Shown one piece after another: positions 43,737 through 52,671 of a stretch of 64,000 nt of DNA. Under the pieces are notes generated by a model. It had not been told where the DNA came from. It searched no databases and worked only from the letters and a program-made list of their open reading frames with translations. Positions within the stretch are counted from its first letter, which is position 1, and each line of letters opens with the position of its first letter. Position numbers and translations under genes: made by a program. The stretch covers positions 62,001-126,000 of the forward strand of contig DATBHG010000070.1 in assembly GCA_036557665.1 (NCBI GenBank). Reading direction: 5' to 3'. This DNA is from VAZQ01 sp036557665. Its GTDB lineage: Bacteria > Pseudomonadota > Alphaproteobacteria > Rhizobiales > Xanthobacteraceae.

Positions 43737-43852
43737 TCGAGCGGCCGGATACGCCTTTTCCCCGGCATTGGCTCTATTACATCGCCTTGAAATATGCGCT
43801 GCTCGCGGCGGCGGTGGTCGTCGCGCTGTATGTTGCGTATCAGGTGCTGTGA
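43733..43852 (+). CDS. 39-residue single-pass membrane protein coupled to cysS
   Basis: A very short gene of 39 codons. It begins MIERPDTPFPRHWLYY and ends with one hydrophobic helix (LKYALLAAAVVVALYVAYQVL). The ATG overlaps the cysS stop by four bases (ATGA), and the GGAGGG within the end of cysS gives a ribosome site at good distance. The layout (short polar N-terminus with aromatic residues, then a single transmembrane helix) and tight coupling argue that it is a real small membrane protein. Function unknown. The next gene, cimA, starts 16 bases later. Confidence 0.7.
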   Translation: MIERPDTPFPRHWLYYIALKYALLAAAVVVALYVAYQVL

Positions 43853-43868
43853 ACCCTTCAGCTGGCAA

Positions 43869-45464
43869 ATGAGTCTCGAACGCCTCTACCTTTTCGATAC
43901 GACCCTGCGCGACGGCGCGCAGACCAATGGCGTCGATTTCACCCTCAATGACAAGATCGCGATCGCGAAGATGCTGGACGACCTCGGGCTCGACTATGTC
44001 GAGGGCGGCTACCCCGGCGCCAATCCGATCGATACGGAGCTGTTTGCGCAAGACCGAGGAATGAGGGCGACTTTGACCGCCTTCGGAATGACGCGACGGC
44101 CCGGCCGCTCGACTTCGAACGATCCGGGTCTCGCTGCCTTGCTGCAGGCGAGAGCAGACGCGATCTGCTTCGTCGCCAAATCCTGGGACTACCACGTGCG
44201 TATCGCGCTCGAGACCACGCGGGAGGAGAACCTGACGGCCATTCGCGACAGCGTGCGCGCTGCAAAGAGCCGAGGCCGCGAAGTGCTGCTTGATTGCGAG
44301 CATTTCTTCGACGGCTACAATGCCAACCCGCAGTTTGCCTTGGCCTGCGCCAAGGCCGCGTACGAGGAAGGGGCGCGCTGGGTCGTGCTGTGCGACACAA
44401 ATGGCGGCGCCCTCCCACACGAGGTGGAGAGGATCGTAGGCGAGGTAACCAAGGACATTCCCGGAGACCATCTCGGCATCCACGCGCATAACGACACCGA
44501 GCAGGCGGTGGCCAACTCGCTCGCGGCGGTGCGCGCCGGAGCGCGTCAGATTCAAGGGACGCTCAACGGATTGGGCGAGCGGTGCGGCAATGCAAATCTC
44601 GTCTCGATCATTCCGACGCTGGCGCTCAAGGCTGAGTACTCGCAGCGGCTCGAAATCGGTGTGACCGGCGCGCAGCTCAAGAGCTTGTCGCATGCGTCCC
44701 ATGCTCTGGATGAGATGCTCAATCGGGCGCCGAACCGGCACGCACCTTATGTGGGCGAAAGCGCGTTCGCAACGAAAGCGGGCATTCACGCCTCTGCCAT
44801 CATCAAAGATCCGGCGACGTACGAGCATGTGCCGCCTGAGACTGTCGGAAATCGGCGCAAGCTCCTGGTCTCCGATCAGGGAGGAAGGTCGAACCTGCAG
44901 GCGGAGCTTGACCGGATCGGCATCAGCATCGAAAAGGACGATGACAGGCTCACCCAGTTGCTCGACGAGGTGAAGCGTCGTGAGGCGATCGGCTACGCCT
45001 ATGAGGCCGCCGATGCTTCGTTCGAGCTGCTGGCGCGCCGCATCCTCGGCAAGGTCCCGAACTATTTTGGGGTGGAAAAATTCGACGTCAATGTGGAGCA
45101 GCGCGACAATGCGGTTGGGGAGCGCGTGACGGTGTCGCTCGCCGTCGTCAAGGTCAATGTCGGCGAAGAGACCCTCATTTCGGCTGCGGAGGGCAACGGT
45201 CCGGTGAATGCGCTCGATCTGGCGCTGCGCAAGGACCTGGGAAAGTATCAGGTCTACATCGAGGGGCTCGAGCTCACCGACTACCGCGTACGCATCCTCA
45301 ATACCGGCACCGAAGCGGTGACCCGGGTTCTGATCGAAAGCCAGGACGAGACCGGGGAGCGCTGGACCACGGTCGGGGTATCGGCCAACATCATCGATGC
45401 ATCCTTCCAGGCATTGATGGATTCCATCGTCTATAAGCTCGTGCGCTCCGGCGCTCCCGCGTGA
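43869..45464 (+). CDS. cimA: (R)-citramalate synthase
   Basis: A 531-residue acyltransferase of the isopropylmalate/homocitrate synthase family that condenses pyruvate and acetyl-CoA to citramalate, giving a threonine-independent route to isoleucine. The barrel starts with FDTTLRDGAQTNGVDF, has LCDTNGGALPHE, the metal motif HAHNDTEQAVANS and the TLNGLGERCGN segment. The C-terminal LeuA-dimer regulatory domain (residues ~400-525) suggests feedback control. The form with TLRDGAQ and the long insertion corresponds to the CimA type of Hyphomicrobiales. Start ATG 43869 gives the expected MSLERLYLFD. Confidence 0.93.
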   Translation: MSLERLYLFDTTLRDGAQTNGVDFTLNDKIAIAKMLDDLGLDYVEGGYPGANPIDTELFAQDRGMRATLTAFGMTRRPGRSTSNDPGLAALLQARADAICFVAKSWDYHVRIALETTREENLTAIRDSVRAAKSRGREVLLDCEHFFDGYNANPQFALACAKAAYEEGARWVVLCDTNGGALPHEVERIVGEVTKDIPGDHLGIHAHNDTEQAVANSLAAVRAGARQIQGTLNGLGERCGNANLVSIIPTLALKAEYSQRLEIGVTGAQLKSLSHASHALDEMLNRAPNRHAPYVGESAFATKAGIHASAIIKDPATYEHVPPETVGNRRKLLVSDQGGRSNLQAELDRIGISIEKDDDRLTQLLDEVKRREAIGYAYEAADASFELLARRILGKVPNYFGVEKFDVNVEQRDNAVGERVTVSLAVVKVNVGEETLISAAEGNGPVNALDLALRKDLGKYQVYIEGLELTDYRVRILNTGTEAVTRVLIESQDETGERWTTVGVSANIIDASFQALMDSIVYKLVRSGAPA

Positions 45465-45474
45465 ATATGCTGCG

Positions 45475-45852
45475 ATGATCGACCATGTCTCCATCGGTGT
45501 CCGCGACCTCGAGCGGGCCGCCCGGTTCTACCAAGCTGTTCTGGCAACCATCGGGTACAGGAGGCTGCGGGAGCAGCCGCACACAGTCGGCTTTGGCAAG
45601 ACATATCCGGAGCTCTGGATCAATCTACGGCGAAGCATGACGGCGCTCGATCGCGACAGCGGCTCGCACGTGGCAGTCCGCGCTCCTTCGGTCCAGGCGG
45701 TGGACGGGTTTCATGCGGCAGCGCTTGCCGCCGGCGGGGACTGCGAGGGCCCACCAGGCCCGCGGCCGGAATACAGCCCAGCGTATTACGCTGCGTTCAT
45801 CCGCGATCCCGATGGTAACCGAATCGAGGTGGTGACATTTCGGAAAGCATAA
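45475..45852 (+). CDS. VOC/glyoxalase-family protein
   Basis: A 125-residue vicinal-oxygen-chelate fold protein. It opens with MIDHVSIGVRDLERAARFY (metal His4) and closes with AAFIRDPDGNRIEVV (metal Glu), with His in GSHVAVRAPS between. Such proteins include glyoxalases, fosfomycin-resistance-type transferases and extradiol dioxygenases; this short single-domain form cannot be assigned a substrate. It starts ten bases after cimA and probably shares its transcript. It converges with the DUF6282 gene. Confidence 0.9.
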   Translation: MIDHVSIGVRDLERAARFYQAVLATIGYRRLREQPHTVGFGKTYPELWINLRRSMTALDRDSGSHVAVRAPSVQAVDGFHAAALAAGGDCEGPPGPRPEYSPAYYAAFIRDPDGNRIEVVTFRKA

Positions 45853-45877
45853 GAGCAATCGTGGGCAATCGACCGTG

Positions 45878-46771
45878 CTACGGATACAGCAGTTGCGCGG
45901 GATTGTGCTGCAGCAATCGCTTGATCTCGTCAGCGGTAAAATCCTCTTCCAGCAGCAATTGACCGGTGATGCGGAGTGCCTCGACCATCGGAGGATTGTG
46001 CAGCTGTCCGCAATCGCTGGAAACGACCGCGCGTGCGAGCCCCACGTTGCGGATGGCGGCGGCGAAATCAGCGACAGAAACGCGCCACCAGCGCGGTAAC
46101 AGCTCGCCAGCGGTGAAGTTGATCCACACGCCATGGTCGGCAAGCTCGCTTTGCTGAGCAAGACTCAGGCAGGAGAAAAACGGGTGATCGCACACAATGC
46201 GTTTGACCCCGGCTCGCTGTGCCGCGGGCACGATGGCGGTCATTTCCTTGAACGAGATATGTCCGAGATTGAGAATGATGTCGGCGTCCGCCACCATGCG
46301 AAAAACCTCGTGCAGGGCGGGAATCACCTCGCCGTCAGCAGCCAGCAGAAACAGCCGCGGCTTCTTGCGCGCAAAATCCGACAGGCCGCCCTTGATCGTA
46401 AGGCCGCGGCCATGCTGGCCGACAGAGCCGGTCACGAGCGCATGGTTGGTTGAATCGATGGTGGGTAGCCAGATCTGGCGTGCATCGTACTTGATCGCGG
46501 CCTCGACCGCGCTCGGGTTGATGCCGCCGACCTCCAAGTTGCAGGCGATGCTGCCGAATATGTCGATGCCGGGGACATGCTTTCGTGCCAGCAGCGCCAT
46601 GGGGGCGGTCGGAAAATTGTGGGTCTTCAGACAGACCGCGCGCATTCCCGCCGCCTTGGCGTCCTGCGCGAGCTCGAAAGGGTCCTGAATTCTCGGATAA
46701 AGATCAGGCCCGTGATGAATGTGGATATCGACGGCCCCCTGCAGCAGCTCGAGATCGAGGCGCGTTGTCAT
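45878..46771 (-). CDS. DUF6282/amidohydrolase-like protein
   Basis: A 297-residue predicted metal-dependent hydrolase. The N-terminal DIHIHHGPDLYP (Asp15, His17, His19) is the metal motif of amidohydrolase/PHP-like barrels; further candidate ligands are His in CLKTHNF, LNLGHISF and CDHPFFS, and Asp in VVSSDCGQLHNP. This combination matches the family named DUF6282; function is not known. The ATG follows the LOG gene stop by eight bases, so the pair is an operon. Confidence 0.85.
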   Translation of the reverse strand: MTTRLDLELLQGAVDIHIHHGPDLYPRIQDPFELAQDAKAAGMRAVCLKTHNFPTAPMALLARKHVPGIDIFGSIACNLEVGGINPSAVEAAIKYDARQIWLPTIDSTNHALVTGSVGQHGRGLTIKGGLSDFARKKPRLFLLAADGEVIPALHEVFRMVADADIILNLGHISFKEMTAIVPAAQRAGVKRIVCDHPFFSCLSLAQQSELADHGVWINFTAGELLPRWWRVSVADFAAAIRNVGLARAVVSSDCGQLHNPPMVEALRITGQLLLEEDFTADEIKRLLQHNPAQLLYP

Positions 46772-46779
46772 CTCAGGGA

Positions 46780-47385
46780 CTACATCCGCTCGGCCACGAC
46801 AGGCGCCATTTCCTTCTCGGCCTCCGAGACTGAGCGCGCCTCCTGCAAGAGCGTCGGCAGGATGTCCTCCACCCGTTCGGCCACGAGCAAACGCACGGAC
46901 AGGTCCGATCGGATGAACTCCAGCCGTCGCATGTGATCGATGAGCGTGCGCAAGGGATCCCAGAAGCCCTCGCTATTGAGGATGAGTATGGGTTTGCGAT
47001 GCCGGCCAAGCTGTGCCCAGGTGAGTTGCTCGACCAGCTCCTCGAGCGTCCCAATCCCTCCCGGCAGTGCCACGAAGGCGTCCGCCCGCTCGAACATGAC
47101 GCGTTTGCGCTCGTGCATGTCGCGGGTAACAATGCGTTCCTGTACGCGCAGCAGCATGTGCTCGCGGTTGACCAGGAACTCCGGGATCACGCCCGTTACG
47201 CGTCCCCCACTGTCGAGGACGGCTTCGGCCAGCGCCCCCATCAGGCCCACCGATCCCCCGCCATAAACCAGCCCGATATCGTTCCTGGCCAGGAGACGGC
47301 CGAAGCTTGCGGCAGCGTCCATGAAGGCCCGAATATTGCCCGGACCGGAAGCACAATAGACGCAAATGGACTGGATCGCGCTCAT
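46780..47385 (-). CDS. LOG-family protein (cytokinin riboside 5'-monophosphate phosphoribohydrolase-like)
   Basis: A 201-residue Rossmann-like protein of the LOG/TIGR00730 family, which hydrolyses nucleoside 5'-monophosphates to base and ribose 5-phosphate. Signatures are the YGGGSVGLMGALA loop and the PGGIGTLEEL motif, with Arg and Glu active-site residues (ERKRVMFERAD). In bacteria the role is often nucleotide recycling and not hormone synthesis. It heads a two-gene operon with the DUF6282 gene and is divergent from atm1, sharing a 147-base upstream region. Confidence 0.92.
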   Translation of the reverse strand: MSAIQSICVYCASGPGNIRAFMDAAASFGRLLARNDIGLVYGGGSVGLMGALAEAVLDSGGRVTGVIPEFLVNREHMLLRVQERIVTRDMHERKRVMFERADAFVALPGGIGTLEELVEQLTWAQLGRHRKPILILNSEGFWDPLRTLIDHMRRLEFIRSDLSVRLLVAERVEDILPTLLQEARSVSEAEKEMAPVVAERM

Positions 47386-47532
47386 GAGCAGGACATGTGA
47401 CCTCGCTGGAAGGGGCAGTCAAGCGGATTGACCGGGTCTGCCCGAGGGGTGCTTGTCGGTCCCGAAATCTCTATATGAGAACGGTTCGACGGTCTGCGCT
47501 GCGGCCCGTCAAGGGCGCGGGCTTTCCACCAC

Positions 47533-49497
47533 ATGACCGAGTTCCATCTGCGATCGACTGCGGCGTTGAAGCGTGAAGTCTTCGCCGAAGGCGGCTCGCT
47601 GCTCACCATCATGCGCGGGTTGTGGCCCTACATCTGGCCCTGCAACCGCCGCGACCTGAAGCTGCGGGTTGGCGCCGCGATGGTGCTTCTTCTGGCGGCG
47701 AAGCTCACCACCATCGCAGTCCCATTCACCTTCAAATGGACAACCGACGCCCTGACCGGCGAGGGAAGCGCGCCTGTCGCACGGTCCTCCTGGATAACCT
47801 GGGCGCTCGCGGCCCCGATTCTCATGACGCTTGCCTACGGCGGCATGCGCATCCTCATGGCGCTGCTGACGCAGCTTCGCGACGGCATCTTTGCCAAGGT
47901 GGCGATGAACGCCGTGCGCCGTCTGGCGTACCGCACCTTTGAGCATATGCACGAGCTCTCGCTGCGCTTCCATCTCGAGCGCAAGACCGGGGGATTAACT
48001 CGCGTTCTCGAGCGCGGGCGTAACGCCATCGAGACGATCGTGCGCATGGTGATCATGCAGCTGGTGCCGACGATAATCGAGCTGGCGCTTGTGACCGCGG
48101 TCCTGCTCTATCAGTTCGATTGGCGATATGTCGTGGTCATTCTCGCAACCGTCGCCTGTTATATGACATACACGTTCTACGCCACTGAGTGGCGTATTGG
48201 GATACGCCGGCGGATGAACGACAGCGACACTGATGCCAACGTCAAAGCCATCGATTCGCTGCTAAATTACGAGACGGTGAAATACTTCGTTGCCGAGGAG
48301 CGCGAGGCGAAGCGCTATGACCGCTCCATAGCTCGCTACGAGGACGCGAGCGTCAAAGCCTATGTCTCTCTTGCCGTGCTCAATGCGGGTCAGGCGACGA
48401 TCTTCACCCTGGGGCTCGCCGCCGTGATGGTGATGTGCGCCCGGGGCATCCAGCAGGGCGTCAACACGGTAGGCGATCTCGTCATGATCAATACCATGAT
48501 GATTCAGCTTTACCAGCCGCTGAATTTCATGGGGATGGTCTACCGGGAGATCAAACAGGCGGTCATCGATATCGAGATGATGTTTGCGATTCTTGGGCGG
48601 GAGCCTGAGATCAGGGACAGACCGGGCGCAAAGCAGCTCGAGGTGATGCATGGAGCAATCCGCTTCGAGAATGTCCGGTTCGCCTACGAGCCGGATCGAC
48701 AAATCCTCAAAGGCCTGAGCTTTGAGGTGCCGGCCGGCCGCACGGTTGCGGTGGTCGGGCCTTCCGGCGCCGGCAAGTCCACCATCTCGCGGCTCCTGTT
48801 CCGGTTTTATGAGGTCACCGGCGGCCGCATTTCCATCGATGGACAGGACATTCGCGATGTGACCCAGCGATCGCTGCGTTCGGCGATCGGCATGGTTCCG
48901 CAGGACACGGTGCTGTTCAATGACACCATCCGTTACAACATCCGCTACGGACGCTGGGATGCGAGCAACGCCGAGGTCGAGCAGGCGGCGCGGCTGGCGC
49001 AGATCGACGATTTCATCCGCATGTCGCCCAAGGGTTACGAAACCGAGGTGGGCGAAAGGGGCTTGAAGCTCTCCGGCGGAGAGAAGCAGCGGGTGGCCAT
49101 AGCCCGTACCATTCTCAAAAGCCCCCCGATTCTGCTGCTCGACGAGGCAACATCCGCACTCGACAGCCACACCGAGAAGGAGATTCAGGACGCGCTGCAG
49201 CGCGTGTCGCGAAACCGAACGACCCTGGTCATCGCCCACCGCCTTTCCACCATAGTGGGCGCAGACGAGATCATCGTGCTCGATCGAGGGGTCATCGTCG
49301 AGCGCGGCTCGCACCACTTCCTCCTGGCAACGGGTGGCCTCTATGCCAGCATGTGGAATCGCCAGCGCGAGGCTGAGGCGGCCCGGGAAAAACTTGCGCT
49401 GGTGGATGACGAGCCGGCCGCCCCGAACCGCGATCCGCCTGCCGTCGAGGAGCTCATGCCCGACCTTCCCGTCGAACGCGCCGACGCGGCAGAGTGA
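47533..49497 (+). CDS. Atm1/HMT1-type ABC exporter
   Basis: A 654-residue half-transporter with fused membrane and ATPase domains, working as a homodimer. Six transmembrane helices lie in residues ~45-330 (first: VGAAMVLLLAAKLTTIAVPF). The nucleotide domain has Walker A GPSGAGKST near residue 410, signature LSGGEKQR near 513, Walker B ILLLDEATSALD near 535 and the switch His in VIAHRLST. The match is to the ABCB7/Atm1 group that exports glutathione-linked sulfur or metal species. The C-terminal ~40 residues are Pro/Ala/Asp-rich. Its stop overlaps a GTG of psd, and psd and pssA follow. Confidence 0.94.
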   Translation: MTEFHLRSTAALKREVFAEGGSLLTIMRGLWPYIWPCNRRDLKLRVGAAMVLLLAAKLTTIAVPFTFKWTTDALTGEGSAPVARSSWITWALAAPILMTLAYGGMRILMALLTQLRDGIFAKVAMNAVRRLAYRTFEHMHELSLRFHLERKTGGLTRVLERGRNAIETIVRMVIMQLVPTIIELALVTAVLLYQFDWRYVVVILATVACYMTYTFYATEWRIGIRRRMNDSDTDANVKAIDSLLNYETVKYFVAEEREAKRYDRSIARYEDASVKAYVSLAVLNAGQATIFTLGLAAVMVMCARGIQQGVNTVGDLVMINTMMIQLYQPLNFMGMVYREIKQAVIDIEMMFAILGREPEIRDRPGAKQLEVMHGAIRFENVRFAYEPDRQILKGLSFEVPAGRTVAVVGPSGAGKSTISRLLFRFYEVTGGRISIDGQDIRDVTQRSLRSAIGMVPQDTVLFNDTIRYNIRYGRWDASNAEVEQAARLAQIDDFIRMSPKGYETEVGERGLKLSGGEKQRVAIARTILKSPPILLLDEATSALDSHTEKEIQDALQRVSRNRTTLVIAHRLSTIVGADEIIVLDRGVIVERGSHHFLLATGGLYASMWNRQREAEAAREKLALVDDEPAAPNRDPPAVEELMPDLPVERADAAE

Positions 49498-49499
49498 CA

Positions 49500-50198
49500 A
49501 TGTCGGTCCTTGTCTCGATACGTGCCCAGCTGGCCCCGGTCCACCGCGAGGGTTTGCCGTTCATTGCCGCTTTCGGCTTGGCAGCTCTTGTTCTTCTGTG
49601 GCTGTGGTCACCCCTCGGCTGGCTCGGCGTCCTCGCGACGCTCTGGTGCGCCTATTTCTTCCGCGATCCGCAGCGGGTCACGCCGATCCGGGAGGGGATC
49701 ATTGTTGCGCCTGCCGATGGGCGCGTCAGCAGGGTTGCCAATGTGGTGCCGCCGGAGGAGCTCGCGCTCGGCACGCAGGCGCTGCCACGGATTTCGATCT
49801 TCATGAGCGTGTTCGACTGCCACGTCAATCGAAGCCCGTTTGCAGGCAGGATCGAGCGCATCGTCTACCATCATGGGGCGTTCGTCAGCGCCGACCTCGA
49901 CAAAGCAAGCGAGAGCAACGAGCGCAACTCCCTCGTCATTGCCGGCGGCAAGACGCGGATCGCTGTAGTGCAGATCGCCGGCCTGATTGCACGGCGGATC
50001 GTCTGCTTCGTACGCGAGGGAACGATGCTGCAAGCGGGCGAGCGCATCGGAATGATTCGCTTTGGGTCGCGGGTCGATGTGTATCTTCCCTACGGCGTGC
50101 GAGCGCTGGTTGCAGAAGGCCAGACGGCGGTTGCCGGCGAAACCATCCTCGCCGACTTGAATGCGGGCGACCCCCAACGCACATTCCGCGTGGCCTGA
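49500..50198 (+). CDS. psd: Phosphatidylserine decarboxylase (short form)
   Basis: A 232-residue proenzyme making phosphatidylethanolamine from phosphatidylserine at the inner membrane. A hydrophobic N-terminal hairpin (FGLAALVLLWLWSPLGWLGVLATLW) anchors it, followed by YFFRDPQR and APADGRV. The autocleavage site is the Gly-Ser in RFGSRVDVY, giving the pyruvoyl group on the small chain; this GSR variant of the LGST site is usual in the short proteobacterial form. ATG 49500 is three bases after the atm1 stop; a GTG at 49494 overlapping that stop is the alternative. It precedes pssA. Confidence 0.95.
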   Translation: MSVLVSIRAQLAPVHREGLPFIAAFGLAALVLLWLWSPLGWLGVLATLWCAYFFRDPQRVTPIREGIIVAPADGRVSRVANVVPPEELALGTQALPRISIFMSVFDCHVNRSPFAGRIERIVYHHGAFVSADLDKASESNERNSLVIAGGKTRIAVVQIAGLIARRIVCFVREGTMLQAGERIGMIRFGSRVDVYLPYGVRALVAEGQTAVAGETILADLNAGDPQRTFRVA

Positions 50199-50315
50199 AG
50201 CCGCCACATCGTGTGGGCGTGCCCAGCTTGTAGCGTAACCCGCCGTTGCATTATTCCGCCGTACCCGCCCACATCATAACTGGCGAGCACAGGGCGGCCG
50301 GGCTATATATTCGGC

Positions 50316-51224
50316 ATGCCGTTTTCGCCGTTTGAGGTCGACGACCGAGCAGCCAAACTTCGCCGTTTCCGGCTCATCCCGGTACGCACGCTGCTGCCCA
50401 ATCTGATTACCTTGCTCGCGCTGTGCGCGGGCCTTACCGCAATCCGTCTCGCCGTTGAGGAAAAACTCGAATGGGCAGTAGCGGCCATCGTGTTCGCCGC
50501 GCTGCTCGATGGGATCGATGGGCGCATCGCTCGCCTGCTCAAGGGGACCTCGCGCTTCGGGGCCGAGCTCGACAGCCTTGCCGATTTTGTCAATTTCGGA
50601 GTTGCCCCGGCACTCATCGTGTATCTTTGGGATTTGCATGAGCTCAAGTCCGCCGGCTGGATTGCGGCCATGGTGTTTGCGATCTGCACGGGTCTGAGAC
50701 TTGCCCGCTTCAACGTCATGATCGATGACCCGAACAAGCCTGCTTGGGCCGCCAATTTCTTTACGGGAATCCCGGCGCCAGCGGGCGCGATCACGGTTCT
50801 GCTGCCGATCTACACCTATTTCCTGGGAATGCCGCGCTTTGCGTTCGTGGCACCCGTAACCTTGATTTACACTCTCGCCATTGCGTTCCTCATGGTGTCG
50901 CGGTTGCCGGTGTTCTCCGGCAAGCGCGTCGGCAAGCGGATTGCTCCGGACATGGTACTGCCGGTGTTTGTGGCCGTAGTCCTCTTCTTTGCGCTGTTGG
51001 TCGCCTATCCCTGGGAGGTGCTGACGCTGGGTACGGTTGCGTATCTTGGGGGATTGCCATTCGGTTGGCTCGCGTACCGAGACAATCAGCGGAGGGATGC
51101 AGCAACCGCTTTGCAAGGTTCAGCAAGTGGCCCCCATACCGGGAAGGAGAGCGGGTTGTCGCCGCTTTCGCCTGGTCATCGCGAGCATCGCCCCAGCTCA
51201 GACAGACCGGCGCGCCTGAACTGA
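50316..51224 (+). CDS. pssA: CDP-diacylglycerol-serine O-phosphatidyltransferase
   Basis: A 302-residue integral membrane enzyme that makes phosphatidylserine, the substrate of the upstream psd product. The CDP-alcohol phosphotransferase signature is complete (DGIDGRIAR, then FGAELDSLAD, giving the DGxxAR...G...D...D pattern). About eight hydrophobic segments are seen. The last ~40 residues are polar and Ser/Pro-rich and not part of the enzyme core. The gap from psd is 117 bases, with a CTATATA stretch that could be a -10 element; it may be read both from atm1 and from its own promoter. Confidence 0.95.
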   Translation: MPFSPFEVDDRAAKLRRFRLIPVRTLLPNLITLLALCAGLTAIRLAVEEKLEWAVAAIVFAALLDGIDGRIARLLKGTSRFGAELDSLADFVNFGVAPALIVYLWDLHELKSAGWIAAMVFAICTGLRLARFNVMIDDPNKPAWAANFFTGIPAPAGAITVLLPIYTYFLGMPRFAFVAPVTLIYTLAIAFLMVSRLPVFSGKRVGKRIAPDMVLPVFVAVVLFFALLVAYPWEVLTLGTVAYLGGLPFGWLAYRDNQRRDAATALQGSASGPHTGKESGLSPLSPGHREHRPSSDRPARLN

Positions 51225-51241
51225 GCGGTTACGCTCGTCGT

Positions 51242-51889
51242 CTATCGACCCGCCAGCGGATGTCCCGGCATGAGGTCATAGGGGTGCTTCCATCCCGGTA
51301 GCGCCTTGATGCGCTGCAGCCAACCGGCGATGTTGGAGTGCTGCGCAGCGATGTCAAACCCGAATTCGTCCGCCGGGTAATAGAGGTAGGCGACGAGGGA
51401 CAGATCGGCAATCGTCGGCTGCGCGCCGAGAACGAAAGGTCTGGTCGAGAGCCGCTTGTCGAGAATGGCGATGCTGTTCTCGAGGCGGCCCTTGAGGAAG
51501 GCGAGGACCGCCGGGTCGCCAGCCGGCTTGGCCAACGTGCGCAGGAAGCGGTACGGGCCGAGGTAGCCCGTTAGCTTCTGGTTGTCGAACAGGATCCAGC
51601 GCAGCGCCTCGAGCCGCTCCTGCTCGTCTGCCGGCCGGTATCCGCCCGAGTGGTCGGCGAGATAGGTGAGGATCACGCCGGACTGGCTCAGCCTTCTCGC
51701 CCCGTGAACCAGCACCGGGACTTCGCCCATCTCGTTGACGCGGGTGCGATACTCGGCCGTGCGCTGTTCGGCTTTGCCGAAGAAATCAACCCAGATGGGC
51801 TCCCAGTCAGCCCCGATCAGGTTGAGCATCAATGCAGCGCGGTAGGCGTTCCCGGATTGGGCAAAACAATATAGCTGGTACTCAGCCAT
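51242..51889 (-). CDS. Glutathione S-transferase family protein
   Basis: A 215-residue cytoplasmic GST. The thioredoxin-like N-terminal domain opens with YQLYCFAQSGNAYRAALMLN (Ser in QSGN as candidate active residue), then EMGEVPVLVHG (cis-Pro) and LSQSGVILTYLAD (glutathione gamma-glutamyl contact). The all-helical C-terminal domain contains PTIADLSLVAYLYYP. Class and substrate are not clear. ATG 51889 is chosen over an in-frame start at 51910, because it has a GGAG site and gives the family N-terminus. It converges with pssA. Confidence 0.9.
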   Translation of the reverse strand: MAEYQLYCFAQSGNAYRAALMLNLIGADWEPIWVDFFGKAEQRTAEYRTRVNEMGEVPVLVHGARRLSQSGVILTYLADHSGGYRPADEQERLEALRWILFDNQKLTGYLGPYRFLRTLAKPAGDPAVLAFLKGRLENSIAILDKRLSTRPFVLGAQPTIADLSLVAYLYYPADEFGFDIAAQHSNIAGWLQRIKALPGWKHPYDLMPGHPLAGR

Positions 51890-52010
51890 GGGGTCTCCGC
51901 CGGATTCCAAGGAGTTGCGCGACAGCGGCAGCTATGCCTCAATTCGGACACGAGTGTCACCACAAACTTCGGTTGAGTGCGGCAGTCTGTCTGGCTTTGG
52001 GGTCCCCGTC

Positions 52011-52670
52011 GTGACGGTTCGCGTAGTTGTCAGCCGACTTGCCGCTGTGCTGTCGGCTGCGCTGTTGTCGATTCTGCTGGCGATTTCTGCGCCGGCAGTC
52101 CTGGCGCAAACGGAAAAGAGCCCGCACGAGCTCCGCACTGCAGATGATGACTTTTCCCGGCAGTTGAGCGAGCTCAAACGCACGTTTGCCGATCTGAGCA
52201 AAAAATTTGAAGATAGCGCGCATACGATAGATCAACTCAAAGATGCAGAAGCCGCGCGCAAGGAGATCGAGGAGCTCAGAGGCGAGATCGGCAAGCTGCT
52301 CGACGCGGTAGCGGACAATGGGACTGTCTGGAGTCTGGGCAGCAAGGCTCTCAGTCACGCCGACGAAAAGCTCAAGGCGCTCGATCTGGAAACGCGCTAC
52401 AAACAGGAGGATAGGCAATTCCTGATCGATCGCTGGCGCGAATTGAGGGAAGCGACCGAAGCGGCCATCACGGAGCTGGAGGGTGCGCGCAAGGAATTCG
52501 CCGAGCTGCTGCGCAAGTTGCAAACGAGCGAGGATTTCATCGACGAGTTGCTGCAGCTCCGTGAGCAGCAGAGAGCGCTCGACGTGATTCATACGCTCAC
52601 GGACGGGATAAGGGACGCGTCGGAGAAGCTCAAAAGGCTGCTGGGGACCATCAAGACGCCCGGGGCTTGA
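52011..52670 (+). CDS. Exported coiled-coil protein of unknown function
   Basis: A 219-residue protein with a Sec signal peptide (residues ~1-29, LAAVLSAALLSILLAISAPAVLAQ). The mature chain is almost entirely helical and charged, with long heptad-like stretches (about residues 45-90, 115-185, 190-215) rich in Glu, Lys, Leu and Ala. A periplasmic coiled-coil or adaptor-like protein is likely. No family was recognised. The start is a GTG at 52011; the open frame continues upstream to 51888 without signal-like content. It is followed one base later by a lipoprotein gene. Confidence 0.75.
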   Translation: MTVRVVVSRLAAVLSAALLSILLAISAPAVLAQTEKSPHELRTADDDFSRQLSELKRTFADLSKKFEDSAHTIDQLKDAEAARKEIEELRGEIGKLLDAVADNGTVWSLGSKALSHADEKLKALDLETRYKQEDRQFLIDRWRELREATEAAITELEGARKEFAELLRKLQTSEDFIDELLQLREQQRALDVIHTLTDGIRDASEKLKRLLGTIKTPGA

Positions 52671-52671
52671 C

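Noticed and set aside
43731..45494. A 587-codon open frame on the minus strand opposite cimA
   Set aside because: It is antisense to a well-matched citramalate synthase and its translation is repetitive Arg/Asp/His-rich with no motif. High GC makes long antisense frames common.
48262..49500. A 412-codon minus-strand frame opposite atm1
   Set aside because: Mirror of the ABC exporter's coding strand; no family resemblance, no ribosome site and no neighbours in the same direction.
50199..50315. A promoter for pssA from the CTATATA stretch
   Set aside because: A -10-like element without a matching -35 at 16-18 bases; noted in the gene entry only.
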